Source: Elusimicrobiota bacterium
GTDB lineage: Bacteria; Elusimicrobiota; Elusimicrobia; UBA1565; UBA9628
Direction of reading: 5' to 3'
Assembly (NCBI GenBank): GCA_016209035.1
Contig: JACQWX010000008.1
Span: 1-60,827 of the forward strand
DNA: 60,827 nucleotides
Within the stretch, counting starts at the first letter, position 1. The number at the start of each line of letters is the position of its first letter. Below are positions 51,427 through 60,827 of this stretch, one piece after another. The translations under genes were made by a program, and so were the position numbers. Below the pieces are notes generated by a model. It was not told where the DNA came from. It saw only the letters and a program-made list of their open reading frames with translations, and did no database searches.

Positions 51427-51857
51427 TGAACAAACCCAATCCGCCGCTTGGTCTTTTCCGGCGGCGCCATCAATCGCCGCACGGCCTCAAATCCTTTCTT
51501 CGCGCTTGGAGATTTGGCCGGCCGTAAAAGCCGTCTGAACGCGGATTCCGGCATCCGGGCGAGTTCGCCGACAAGCGCGTTGATTTCCTTGACCGTCCAG
51601 TCCATCGCCGCTATTTCTCTCGGAGGAATAAAAATCACCGACGAGTTGGTACGAGACGGCCTCCACTTATCGAAGAACAGATCGACCGCGCGGGCAAGCA
51701 GCAACAATTCGCCCTGAGTGAGCCCCTCTGGCGATTCAAGCAACAGTTGCTGGAAACGCCGGACATGGCCGATTATGGGTCCAAAAAACGTCCGCTTTTG
51801 ATCGACCGCGGAATCGAGCATTTCAACATGAAACAGAAGCTTTCTCAGCCGATTCAT
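51423..51857 (-). CDS. Hypothetical protein in the restriction island
   Basis: A 144-residue soluble, mostly helical, basic protein ending KRRIGFVQ. No motif recognised. It overlaps hsdS and the next small gene by ATGA, so it is made together with the specificity subunit. It could be an island-specific regulator or an anti-restriction/antitoxin-type partner, but nothing in the sequence proves that. Confidence 0.65.
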   Translation of the reverse strand: MNRLRKLLFHVEMLDSAVDQKRTFFGPIIGHVRRFQQLLLESPEGLTQGELLLLARAVDLFFDKWRPSRTNSSVIFIPPREIAAMDWTVKEINALVGELARMPESAFRRLLRPAKSPSAKKGFEAVRRLMAPPEKTKRRIGFVQ

Positions 51858-52132
51858 TTCTTCGGGCGCATGCGATCAAGCTCCATCCTGTAGGCCTGAG
51901 AAACCCGTCGATAAGTGGTTCCGGCTGATTGGAGCAGATAGAGAAGGAAGGTTTGTCTCTCCCGCTGCTCGGCGGTGTGCCGGCGGATATTCTCCCAAGT
52001 GATCAAGTCCACGAGTTCCTCATCGTAGCGGAAAAACCGGGCCCGCGTGAGTTTCGGCCTTCGGCCGGAGTCGTCATCGAAGAATTCCAGATATTCGCGC
52101 CAGTCCGAGGGATCGTTGGTCAGGGGGGTCAT
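51854..52132 (-). CDS. Small hypothetical protein in the restriction island
   Basis: A 92-residue charged helical protein (DWREYLEFFDDDSG..., ENIRRHTAEQRERQTFLLYLL). Overlaps the 144-residue gene downstream and the ATPase gene upstream by ATGA. Function unknown. The conserved four-base overlaps show that it belongs to the hsd operon. Confidence 0.62.
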   Translation of the reverse strand: MTPLTNDPSDWREYLEFFDDDSGRRPKLTRARFFRYDEELVDLITWENIRRHTAEQRERQTFLLYLLQSAGTTYRRVSQAYRMELDRMRPKK

Positions 52133-53637
52133 CGGAGCAGGAGCAACGTGCTCGCCGGTATCCGGATGATGCGGGGATCGAGATCCGGCTCCGTGTCCTC
52201 CCGCGTCACGAGGAGCCCGAAGCTCGCGCGGTTGCCGGACTTCTCCATGAAGCGCTTGAGAGCGTCCGTATCGTCCACCGGGTCCAGGCGTTTGGTGTAT
52301 TTGACCTCGACCGGGATGCGGCGGTCGCCCGCGGTGATGACGAAGTCCAGCTCCGGCTCAACTTCGCGGGCGGGGAAATGGTGCAGGCCAAGTTCCGGGA
52401 ATTCTCCGAGGTAGTAGCCGATTGCGCCCTCGACCAGGCGGCCGGCGAGCGTCGCGGCGTCAGGATCGAGAGCAAGACCCTCGGAGTCCAAGGGTACCGA
52501 CTCTCCCAGCCAGGCCTTGCGCAGCCCATGGTCGCACACGCAAATCTTGTCATACCCTCGACGCCTCTTGAGCCTGAGCTCCAGCGGGGCGACAAGCCGC
52601 AAAAGCATGGACTGGTCCAGGAAGCGAAGGTAATAAAGGAGCCGCCGGGCCCCTGTCTTCTCCTGGAGGGCGCGGCCGACCTCGTCGGCGAGTTTGGCCG
52701 GGCTGGGGTATTGGCCGCTGTAGCGGCAGGCCACGCGAAAGGTCTCCTCGACGATGCGGGGGTCGCGCTTCTGGCCTTTCTTCTCCCCGGATCGGAGGTC
52801 GAGCTGGATCACCCTGTCGATGACGGCGGCCCTGAGCTCGGCGGCGACCTCCTCCCATGCCGCGTCACGACGCACCTGGGCCAGGGGATACCCCCCGCGT
52901 TCCGAGAAGTAGGCGAAGGCCTGCCGCCGAGCGGCCGCGCGGGCCGCGCCATGGGCCACAAGACCCTTCCAGAAGTCCGGTTTCGTAAAAGCATCCGCGC
53001 CGTTCTGCGGGAAGTAGGGGACCAAGTCCAGCCCGCCCATGGCGCCGATCTCCCAGAGCCGCAAGGGGCCCATGCTGACCTGGCTCACCCGGCCGGCCAG
53101 GCTCTCCTTGCCGAGCCCGATGCGCAGGGCGCTGGAGCCGGTCACGAGGGCCTTGACCTTGGCGTGATCCACCAGATGCTTGATCTGGCTCGCCCATTCC
53201 GGGAAGTTCTGGACCTCATCGAAGAACAGATATGCTGTCCTTCCTTCGCGCGCGAGATCATTGAAGGACCGTTGGAGAATGTTGTCCTCGAACCATCCCG
53301 CGATGTGCAGGATCGGGTCCAGCGAAACCTTCTTGAACCCCTTCCAGGACGGAAGATTGTCGAATTGAACGTAGAGGATTTCCTTGGGATGGACCTTGCG
53401 GGTCTCGATAAGATGTTGGATGATCTGGGCCTGAAGAGTGCTCTTTCCCACTTGCCTGGGCCCCCTCAGAAGAACGACCGGAGCCAACCCCAGTTCGAAG
53501 TTCTTGAGAACGCGCTGGAATGCCCAACGACGAAACCGCGGCAAAGCCTCCGGCGGCTTTTCCACCCACCAGGGGTTGTTCTGCCGCAGACGGCTCTCGA
53601 TATCAGAAGGCAACAGGCATCTCGATTGCGCGGGCAT
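52129..53637 (-). CDS. AAA_14/DUF4143 ATPase
   Basis: A 502-residue ATPase of the AAA_14/DUF4143 family: Walker A LLRGPRQVGKST, Walker B AYLFFDEVQNF, sensor LVTGSSALRIGLGKESLAGR. The C-terminal DUF4143 part carries EPELDFVITAGDRRIPVEVKYTK, a PD-(D/E)XK-like nuclease signature. Members of this family are common in mobile and defence regions. Unusually, it lies between hsdM and hsdS, in the same overlapping operon. Confidence 0.9.
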   Translation of the reverse strand: MPAQSRCLLPSDIESRLRQNNPWWVEKPPEALPRFRRWAFQRVLKNFELGLAPVVLLRGPRQVGKSTLQAQIIQHLIETRKVHPKEILYVQFDNLPSWKGFKKVSLDPILHIAGWFEDNILQRSFNDLAREGRTAYLFFDEVQNFPEWASQIKHLVDHAKVKALVTGSSALRIGLGKESLAGRVSQVSMGPLRLWEIGAMGGLDLVPYFPQNGADAFTKPDFWKGLVAHGAARAAARRQAFAYFSERGGYPLAQVRRDAAWEEVAAELRAAVIDRVIQLDLRSGEKKGQKRDPRIVEETFRVACRYSGQYPSPAKLADEVGRALQEKTGARRLLYYLRFLDQSMLLRLVAPLELRLKRRRGYDKICVCDHGLRKAWLGESVPLDSEGLALDPDAATLAGRLVEGAIGYYLGEFPELGLHHFPAREVEPELDFVITAGDRRIPVEVKYTKRLDPVDDTDALKRFMEKSGNRASFGLLVTREDTEPDLDPRIIRIPASTLLLLR

Positions 53638-55523
53638 CAGCGTGTGCCTCCTTGTTCGTACTTGTAGCCGAGTTCCTCAAAGATCTTCCGCATCTCCGCG
53701 TCTTGGCGGCCGGCCTCTTTCTTGAGCTTGGCGAGGTCGTTGAGAATTTCCTGGATATCCCTGTGCTCGGTCGCGGTGGCGGTCTCGACGTACCGGGAAG
53801 GAGACAGGTTGAAGTCGTTCTTGCCTGCGATTTCCTCCGCCTTGACGGCCTTGGCGAAGCGCTCGCCGTCTTTGCCGGAATGGAAGGCCGCCGCGATCTT
53901 CCCAATCGCGGCCTCGGTGAGAAAGTTCTTAGGCCGGCCTTTCTCGAACTCGCCGCCGGCATTGATCATCAACACCTTGCCCTTACGATCTTTAGCCTTG
54001 GCGTTGTTGAGTACGATGATGATGCCCGCGGCCGTGGTGTTGTAGAAGAGGTTGTCGGGCAGGAGAATCACGGCCTCAATCAGGTCCTTTTTCACAAACC
54101 AACGGCGGATGGACTTTTCCCGGTTGTCGCCCTGGCTGCCGCTGCCGCGGCTGGCGGCGCCGGTGTCCAAGACCACGGCGGCGCGGCCCTTCTCGTTTAA
54201 TGATGCGTGGATGTGTTGCAACCAGGCCCAGTCCGCGCTCTGACGGGAAGCGAAGCCCCCGCGGTTGGAGAAGCGGTCCAGGGGGTCTTTCTCGTAGGTC
54301 TCCTCCGGGTCGAAGTTGTCCTGGTTCCACATGGGGTTCGTGACCACGATGTCGAAGCGCTTGAGCCGGCCGCCCTCCCGGAACTTTGGGTTGGTCATGG
54401 TGTTGCCGCGGACGATCTCGCCCTCCATGTCGTGGATGACCATGTTCATTCGGGCGATGGCGAAGCTTGCTCCTGTGAGTTCCTGGCCGTAGAGCTTCAG
54501 CGGCCTGGCCACGCGGCCCTCGCGCTCCGTGAGATCGAGTTCGCACTTGACCAGGAGGCCGCCGGAGCCGCAGCAGGGGTCGTATGCCTCCTCGCCCTGT
54601 TTGGGGCGCAGTATCTTGCCGATCAGGCGGCCGACCTCGCGAGGGGTAAAGAACTCGCCCGCGCTTTGGCCCTGGCCCTCGGCGAACTTGCGCAGGAGGT
54701 ATTCGTAGGCCCGGCCCAGGAAGTCAGGCTCCACGTCGCTCAATCCCAGCCTGTGCCGGCTGAGGATCTCGATGAGGCGCGAGAGCGCGTTGTCGCTGAT
54801 CTCCCGCTCCCCGTTGCGAGTCTCGTTGTAGTCCACGATGTCAATAACGCCCTGGAGGGATTCGTTGGCCTTGGCCACGGCGCGGGTCGCGGCGGTCACA
54901 AGCTCCCCCAGGGTCTTGGGCGTGCGGCCTCCTGGCCAGGAGTGCTTCTTCCTGCCGCTAATGACCGGCCAGCGAGCCAAGGCCGGGATGTAGAAGCGGA
55001 CAAGGCCATGGTCCGCCTCTACGTTCTCCAGGGCTGTGACCTCGTTGCCGAAGGTCTTGATGAGCCGGGTGATCTCATCGGCGAAAACGTCCGAGAGACG
55101 CTTGATGAAGACGAGAGGAAGGATGTAATCCTTGAACTTTGGGGCGTCCTTCTCGCCGCGGATCGAGCAGGCGGCCTGCCATAGCACCCCTTCCATGGTC
55201 TTTACGTCAAGCATGGCCGCTGGCCCCCGGAATGGAAGGGGCTGGTCGGAAGAGGAGTCCTCATGCGGCTCATCGGAAGCGGACTCGCCATTCGGCTCGG
55301 CTTCGGGAAAGAAATTCGCTATAATATCAGCGCACTCGTTTCCTCGGCTGAGGACGAAGCGCTCGATGGCGTGGAGCGCCAAGGGATCGGGAAAGGTCTT
55401 TTCGTTTTCCCATCGGTTGATGGTCGGAAACGATACTTTCAGCGACCTGGCGAGTTCCGCCTGGCTAATGTTCAGGCGCTTTCGCAGAGTCTTGAGGAGT
55501 TCGGCGAGCCGTTTCTTGCCCAT
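53637..55523 (-). CDS. hsdM: Type I DNA methyltransferase HsdM with N-terminal HTH
   Basis: A 628-residue protein. Residues 1-60 are an Xre-type helix-turn-helix (ISQAELARSLKVSFPTINRWENEK). An acidic linker follows, then a complete HsdM (GEFFTPREVGRLIG, AYDPCCGSGGLL as AdoMet motif I). Catalytic motif IV reads NPMW rather than the common NPPF/Y. It methylates adenine at the type I site. The fused HTH could repress its own promoter, where a perfect palindrome overlaps the -10. Confidence 0.92.
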   Translation of the reverse strand: MGKKRLAELLKTLRKRLNISQAELARSLKVSFPTINRWENEKTFPDPLALHAIERFVLSRGNECADIIANFFPEAEPNGESASDEPHEDSSSDQPLPFRGPAAMLDVKTMEGVLWQAACSIRGEKDAPKFKDYILPLVFIKRLSDVFADEITRLIKTFGNEVTALENVEADHGLVRFYIPALARWPVISGRKKHSWPGGRTPKTLGELVTAATRAVAKANESLQGVIDIVDYNETRNGEREISDNALSRLIEILSRHRLGLSDVEPDFLGRAYEYLLRKFAEGQGQSAGEFFTPREVGRLIGKILRPKQGEEAYDPCCGSGGLLVKCELDLTEREGRVARPLKLYGQELTGASFAIARMNMVIHDMEGEIVRGNTMTNPKFREGGRLKRFDIVVTNPMWNQDNFDPEETYEKDPLDRFSNRGGFASRQSADWAWLQHIHASLNEKGRAAVVLDTGAASRGSGSQGDNREKSIRRWFVKKDLIEAVILLPDNLFYNTTAAGIIIVLNNAKAKDRKGKVLMINAGGEFEKGRPKNFLTEAAIGKIAAAFHSGKDGERFAKAVKAEEIAGKNDFNLSPSRYVETATATEHRDIQEILNDLAKLKKEAGRQDAEMRKIFEELGYKYEQGGTR

Positions 55524-55565
55524 ATATCACATGATAATTATATGTGATATATTTTGCCGGGTCAA
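55522..55565 (-). promoter_or_regulatory. hsd operon promoter and palindromic operator
   Basis: Leftward: TTGACC (55565-55560), 17 nt, TATAAT (55542-55537), then 13 nt to the hsdM ATG. A perfect 11-bp inverted repeat, ATATATCACAT and ATGTGATATAT (55522-55532 and 55542-55552), spans the -10 and reaches the start codon. Its likely ligand is the HTH domain of HsdM. Confidence 0.75.
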
Positions 55566-55616
55566 GTCGTAAAGACCGCCGGGGTACCCGTCCTGAGGAC
55601 GGGTCAGGCGCCGGAC

Positions 55617-55690
55617 GTTCTCCGCTCGCCGAAGGGGGCTGGCAGCGCGTCATCGTCAAGACCGAGGCCCGCTCGGGGAAGGGGGTGGAT
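55617..55690. repeat. Scar built from copies of two distant genes
   Basis: Bases 55617-55634 are identical to 15160-15177 in nrtR (18 bp). Two bases later, 55637-55690 are identical to 44778-44831 in meaB (54 bp). The block lies between the hsd promoter and the toxin-antitoxin promoter. A small hairpin (55586-55604, TGA loop) sits just before it. It codes for nothing evident. Confidence 0.85.
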
Positions 55691-55697
55691 TTAGGCC

Positions 55698-55726
55698 TTG
55701 CAAATAGCCATATATTAGGCTATAAT
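55698..55726 (+). promoter_or_regulatory. Promoter/operator of the toxin-antitoxin pair
   Basis: TTGCAA (55698-55703), 17 nt, TATAAT (55721-55726), then 5 nt to the ATG: a leaderless arrangement. ATAGCC and GGCTAT form an inverted repeat between and across the -35/-10 boxes, as expected for autoregulation by a Phd-type antitoxin. Confidence 0.7.
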
Positions 55727-55731
55727 ATCAT

Positions 55732-55983
55732 ATGGATTGCAGGTCCTACAGCATCGCCCGGCTCAAGGACGGGCTCTCCTCGATCATCGCAGACGTCGCG
55801 GCGGGGGAGGAGGTCGTCGTGACGGACCACAACCGGCCCGTCGCGCGCATCGTTCCTCTCTCGCGCCTGCCGCGGCTGCCCAAATGCGACGCCGCCGCGG
55901 TCCTCGCCGGAACGCCCGTTGCCTACAGGCGCCGGCCGAAGACCTCCGCCGCCGCGTTGGTGCGGCAGCTTCGCGACGCCTGA
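55732..55983 (+). CDS. Phd/YefM-family antitoxin
   Basis: An 83-residue protein with the Phd/YefM core YSIARLKDGLSSIIADVAAGEEVVVTDHNRPVARIVPL and an arginine/lysine-rich tail that would wrap the toxin. It likely binds its own promoter palindrome. The toxin gene begins directly after the stop codon. Confidence 0.87.
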   Translation: MDCRSYSIARLKDGLSSIIADVAAGEEVVVTDHNRPVARIVPLSRLPRLPKCDAAAVLAGTPVAYRRRPKTSAAALVRQLRDA

Positions 55984-56415
55984 ATGGCGCCCTGCTATTG
56001 GGACACGTCAGCCTTGCTCGCTCTCCTGCTTCCAGAGGCTGGCGGCGCGCGCGCGCGCCAGCTGGCGGTGCAGCGCGGGGGGCTTCCCGGGTACACCTCC
56101 TTCTTCACCTTCGTGGAGATGGAGGCCGCCTATGCCAGGCGGCTCGCCGAAGGATCTCTGACCGCCGAGACCATGGCGCGCTTAAGGCTTCATGCCCAGA
56201 AGATCGAGTCTGCTTTAGGCGTCGTCTGGCCGGACCCCGAAGTCCTCTCGGATGCCCGGCGCCTGGTGCCGGAGCTGGGGTTGAGGCCAGCGGACGCCCT
56301 GCAACTCGCTTCGGCTCGCCGTGTCGCGGAGTCGGATCCGGGGGCCGTCTTCGCCTCCTTAGACGAGCGGTTGAACGAGGCCGCGCAGGCTGCGGGCTTG
56401 GCGCTGCCTTGGTGA
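55984..56415 (+). CDS. VapC-like PIN-domain toxin
   Basis: A 143-residue PIN-domain ribonuclease with the acidic active site spread over WDTSALLAL, FVEMEAAYARRL, RPADALQLAS and FASLDERL. PIN toxins cleave tRNA, rRNA or mRNA when freed from the antitoxin. Adjacent to the antitoxin with no gap; the pair sits at the right edge of the defence island. Confidence 0.9.
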   Translation: MAPCYWDTSALLALLLPEAGGARARQLAVQRGGLPGYTSFFTFVEMEAAYARRLAEGSLTAETMARLRLHAQKIESALGVVWPDPEVLSDARRLVPELGLRPADALQLASARRVAESDPGAVFASLDERLNEAAQAAGLALPW

Positions 56416-56538
56416 AATGGTTCCATCAACAGGCAAAGGGCAGGGCGCGATAAGACGAGCAAGAGCGACATGCGATGTTGGCAGACAGCCGGGGATTGCC
56501 CAGATAGGGTAGAATAGGGCTCCCAAGGGGGCCGAGAC

Positions 56539-59753
<3,215 letters not shown>

Positions 59754-59756
59754 GCG

Positions 59757-60242
59757 ATGAAGAGAAAGAGGCCCCCTTTGATGAAACGGCGTTTGCCCCC
59801 ACGGCTACTTCCCTCCCCGCGGGGGAGGGAAGTGACATGGAGGCAAGTGAGAGTATTAATCGCCAAGCCCGGCCTCGACGGCCACGACCGCGGCGCCAAG
59901 GTGGTGGCCCGCGCCTTGCGGGACGCCGGCATGGAGGTCATCTACACCGGCATCCGTCAGACCGCGGACGCCATCGCGAGCGCCGCTGTCCAGGAGGGGG
60001 TCGATTTCGTCGGGCTCTCCTGCCTCTCGGGCGCCCACGCCCATCTGTTCCCCGAGGTGGTCCGGCTGCTCAAGGCCCGGGGCGCGGGCTCGGTGAAGGT
60101 CTTCGGGGGCGGCATCATCCCGGCATCGGACGTGCCCGCGCTCAGGAAGGCCGGGATCCTCAAGGTGTTCCCTCCCGGGTCCTCGACCCAGGACATCGCG
60201 GACTGGGTGCGCAAGGAAAGCGGCCGCGGGAAGAAGGCGTGA
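59757..60242 (+). CDS. mcmB: Methylmalonyl-CoA mutase B12-binding subunit
   Basis: A 161-residue protein whose last 130 residues are the cobalamin-binding domain: [29 protein letters not shown] with the cobalt-ligating histidine, then SCLSGAH and [11 protein letters not shown] 59757 is chosen because AAGGAAAGG lies 6 nt before it. It adds a basic 30-residue extension that is encoded across a perfect hairpin. A GTG at 59847 would give the usual 131-residue length. Confidence 0.9.
   Translation: MKRKRPPLMKRRLPPRLLPSPRGREVTWRQVRVLIAKPGLDGHDRGAKVVARALRDAGMEVIYTGIRQTADAIASAAVQEGVDFVGLSCLSGAHAHLFPEVVRLLKARGAGSVKVFGGGIIPASDVPALRKAGILKVFPPGSSTQDIADWVRKESGRGKKA
59807..59833. repeat. Perfect 12-bp hairpin near the start of the mutase small subunit
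   Basis: ACTTCCCTCCCC and GGGGAGGGAAGT with a GCG loop. The right arm is itself ribosome-binding-like and lies 14 bases before the alternative GTG start. The hairpin could therefore mask that site. Confidence 0.85.
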
Positions 60243-60652
60243 AGGGCCTCGCCCACATCGCGGTGGCGGTGCGCGACATCGAGGAAGCCTCGCGCTTCTA
60301 CCGGGACGTCCTGGGCCTGCAAAGCTCGGGCTTGGAGACGGTGCCGGAGCAGAAGGTGAAGGTGGCCTTCTTCTCGGGAGGCGGGGCCGATGTCGAACTG
60401 CTCGAGCCGACCTCGCCGGATTCGCCGATCGCCAAATTCCTGGAGACCCGCGGCCCGGGCCTGCACCACCTCGCCTTCGAGGTGGACGACCTGGAAGCCG
60501 AGATGAAGCGCCTGCGGGGCCTTGGAGTCTCCTTCATCGATTCGGCGCCCCGGCCGGGCAGCCACGGCGCCCGGGTCGCCTTCATCCATCCCAAGTCCGC
60601 CGGCGGGGTCCTTGTGGAGCTCTGCGAGCGCCCCAGTCGGCGCTCCCCTTAG
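60239..60652 (+). CDS. mce: Methylmalonyl-CoA epimerase
   Basis: A 137-residue vicinal-oxygen-chelate protein: [57 protein letters not shown] and VLVELCE provide the His/Gln/His/Glu metal site. It converts the (R) and (S) forms of methylmalonyl-CoA and completes the carboxylase-mutase pathway. The GTG start overlaps the previous stop (GTGA). Confidence 0.93.
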   Translation: MKGLAHIAVAVRDIEEASRFYRDVLGLQSSGLETVPEQKVKVAFFSGGGADVELLEPTSPDSPIAKFLETRGPGLHHLAFEVDDLEAEMKRLRGLGVSFIDSAPRPGSHGARVAFIHPKSAGGVLVELCERPSRRSP

Positions 60653-60669
60653 CCGCGAGGCGCAGCGTT

Positions 60670-60827
60670 CTATCGCAGGATGCCGGCGCAGAACTTCCCC
60701 GCCGCAAGATAGCCGGCGGCCTTGATCACGAGGGACAATAGTCCCCCATGCTCGGCGCCTCCAGGATTGGGAGGAGGCAGGCGAGGACGTGAAGCCTTAC
60801 CTGCCCGTGTCTCTGCGACCCCCTTAC
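60670..60827 (-). CDS. Possible C-terminal part of a gene continuing beyond the window
   Basis: A minus-strand frame is open from the window edge to TAG at 60672-60670 and ends in the peptide GGLLSLVIKAAGYLAAGKFC followed by AGILR. Its composition is more protein-like than the other frames, but no family is recognised and no start is inside the window. Confidence 0.3.
   Translation of the reverse strand, partial: KGVAETRAGKASRPRLPPPNPGGAEHGGLLSLVIKAAGYLAAGKFCAGILR

Noticed and set aside
60653..60827. Rho-independent terminator after mce
   Set aside because: No GC-rich stem followed by a T-run was found; the region instead contains a possible converging gene end.

Overview
The window comes from a GC-rich bacterium, probably uncultivated. 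Genes are tightly packed, with many ATGA, TTGA or GTGA stop/start overlaps and several TTG or GTG starts. Bacterial features include sigma70-like promoters, DedA, PAP2, Phd/VapC and type I restriction genes. I cannot assign a phylum from sequence alone. Several promoters place an (often extended) -10 box only 4-8 nt upstream of an ATG, which suggests frequent leaderless mRNAs.

Layout. (1) 420-11337, minus strand: an isoprenoid operon in the order fni, HMG-CoA reductase, mevalonate kinase, ubiX, [DNA methyltransferase, nuclease], UbiD-type decarboxylase, aconitase-X large and small subunits, isopentenyl phosphate kinase, metallophosphoesterase. This is the archaeal phosphomevalonate-dehydratase version of the mevalonate pathway. 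It covers HMG-CoA to IPP/DMAPP, with a restriction-modification pair embedded in the middle. (2) 11429-14739, plus strand: class II aldolase, PAP2 phosphatase, DedA protein, enoyl-CoA hydratase and a DUF6125-like protein. (3) 14758-23246, minus strand: an eight-gene operon joining NAD salvage and phosphorylation (nicotinamidase-like hydrolase, PncB, NAD-kinase-like, NrtR-like Nudix regulator) to a PP2C/protein kinase/vWA triad and an SPFH protein. This is the best candidate for an undescribed system. Similar inverted repeats overlap the -10 boxes at both the operon head and nrtR.

(4) 23302-39912: acyl-CoA metabolism. It holds a disrupted membrane protein, a nitroreductase, an EtfA/4-hydroxybutyryl-CoA-dehydratase-like fusion, two sets of ETF and acyl-CoA dehydrogenase, crotonase, 3-hydroxyacyl-CoA dehydrogenase and thiolase. 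Two secreted unknowns lie in the middle; one combines a transglutaminase-like domain with a HEACH zincin motif. (5) 39914-45080: a nucleotidyltransferase/small-protein pair, fused isobutyryl-CoA mutase IcmF and MeaB. (6) 45044-56415: a defence island on the minus strand. It carries hsdM (with an N-terminal HTH), a DUF4143 ATPase, two unknowns, hsdS, an AAA ATPase/DUF4276 pair, hsdR and a YgjP-like protease. A scar made of copied pieces of two other genes and a Phd/VapC toxin-antitoxin pair follow. (7) 56539-60652, plus strand: propionyl/methylmalonyl-CoA carboxyltransferase, methylmalonyl-CoA mutase large and B12 subunits, and epimerase.

Together, regions 4, 5 and 7 describe oxidation or interconversion of short and branched acyl-CoAs (crotonyl-, isobutyryl-, propionyl- and methylmalonyl-CoA). 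Region 1 supplies isoprenoid precursors. A cross-cutting oddity is the number of perfect short-loop inverted repeats inside coding sequences. I saw no tRNA, rRNA, CRISPR array or transposase gene.
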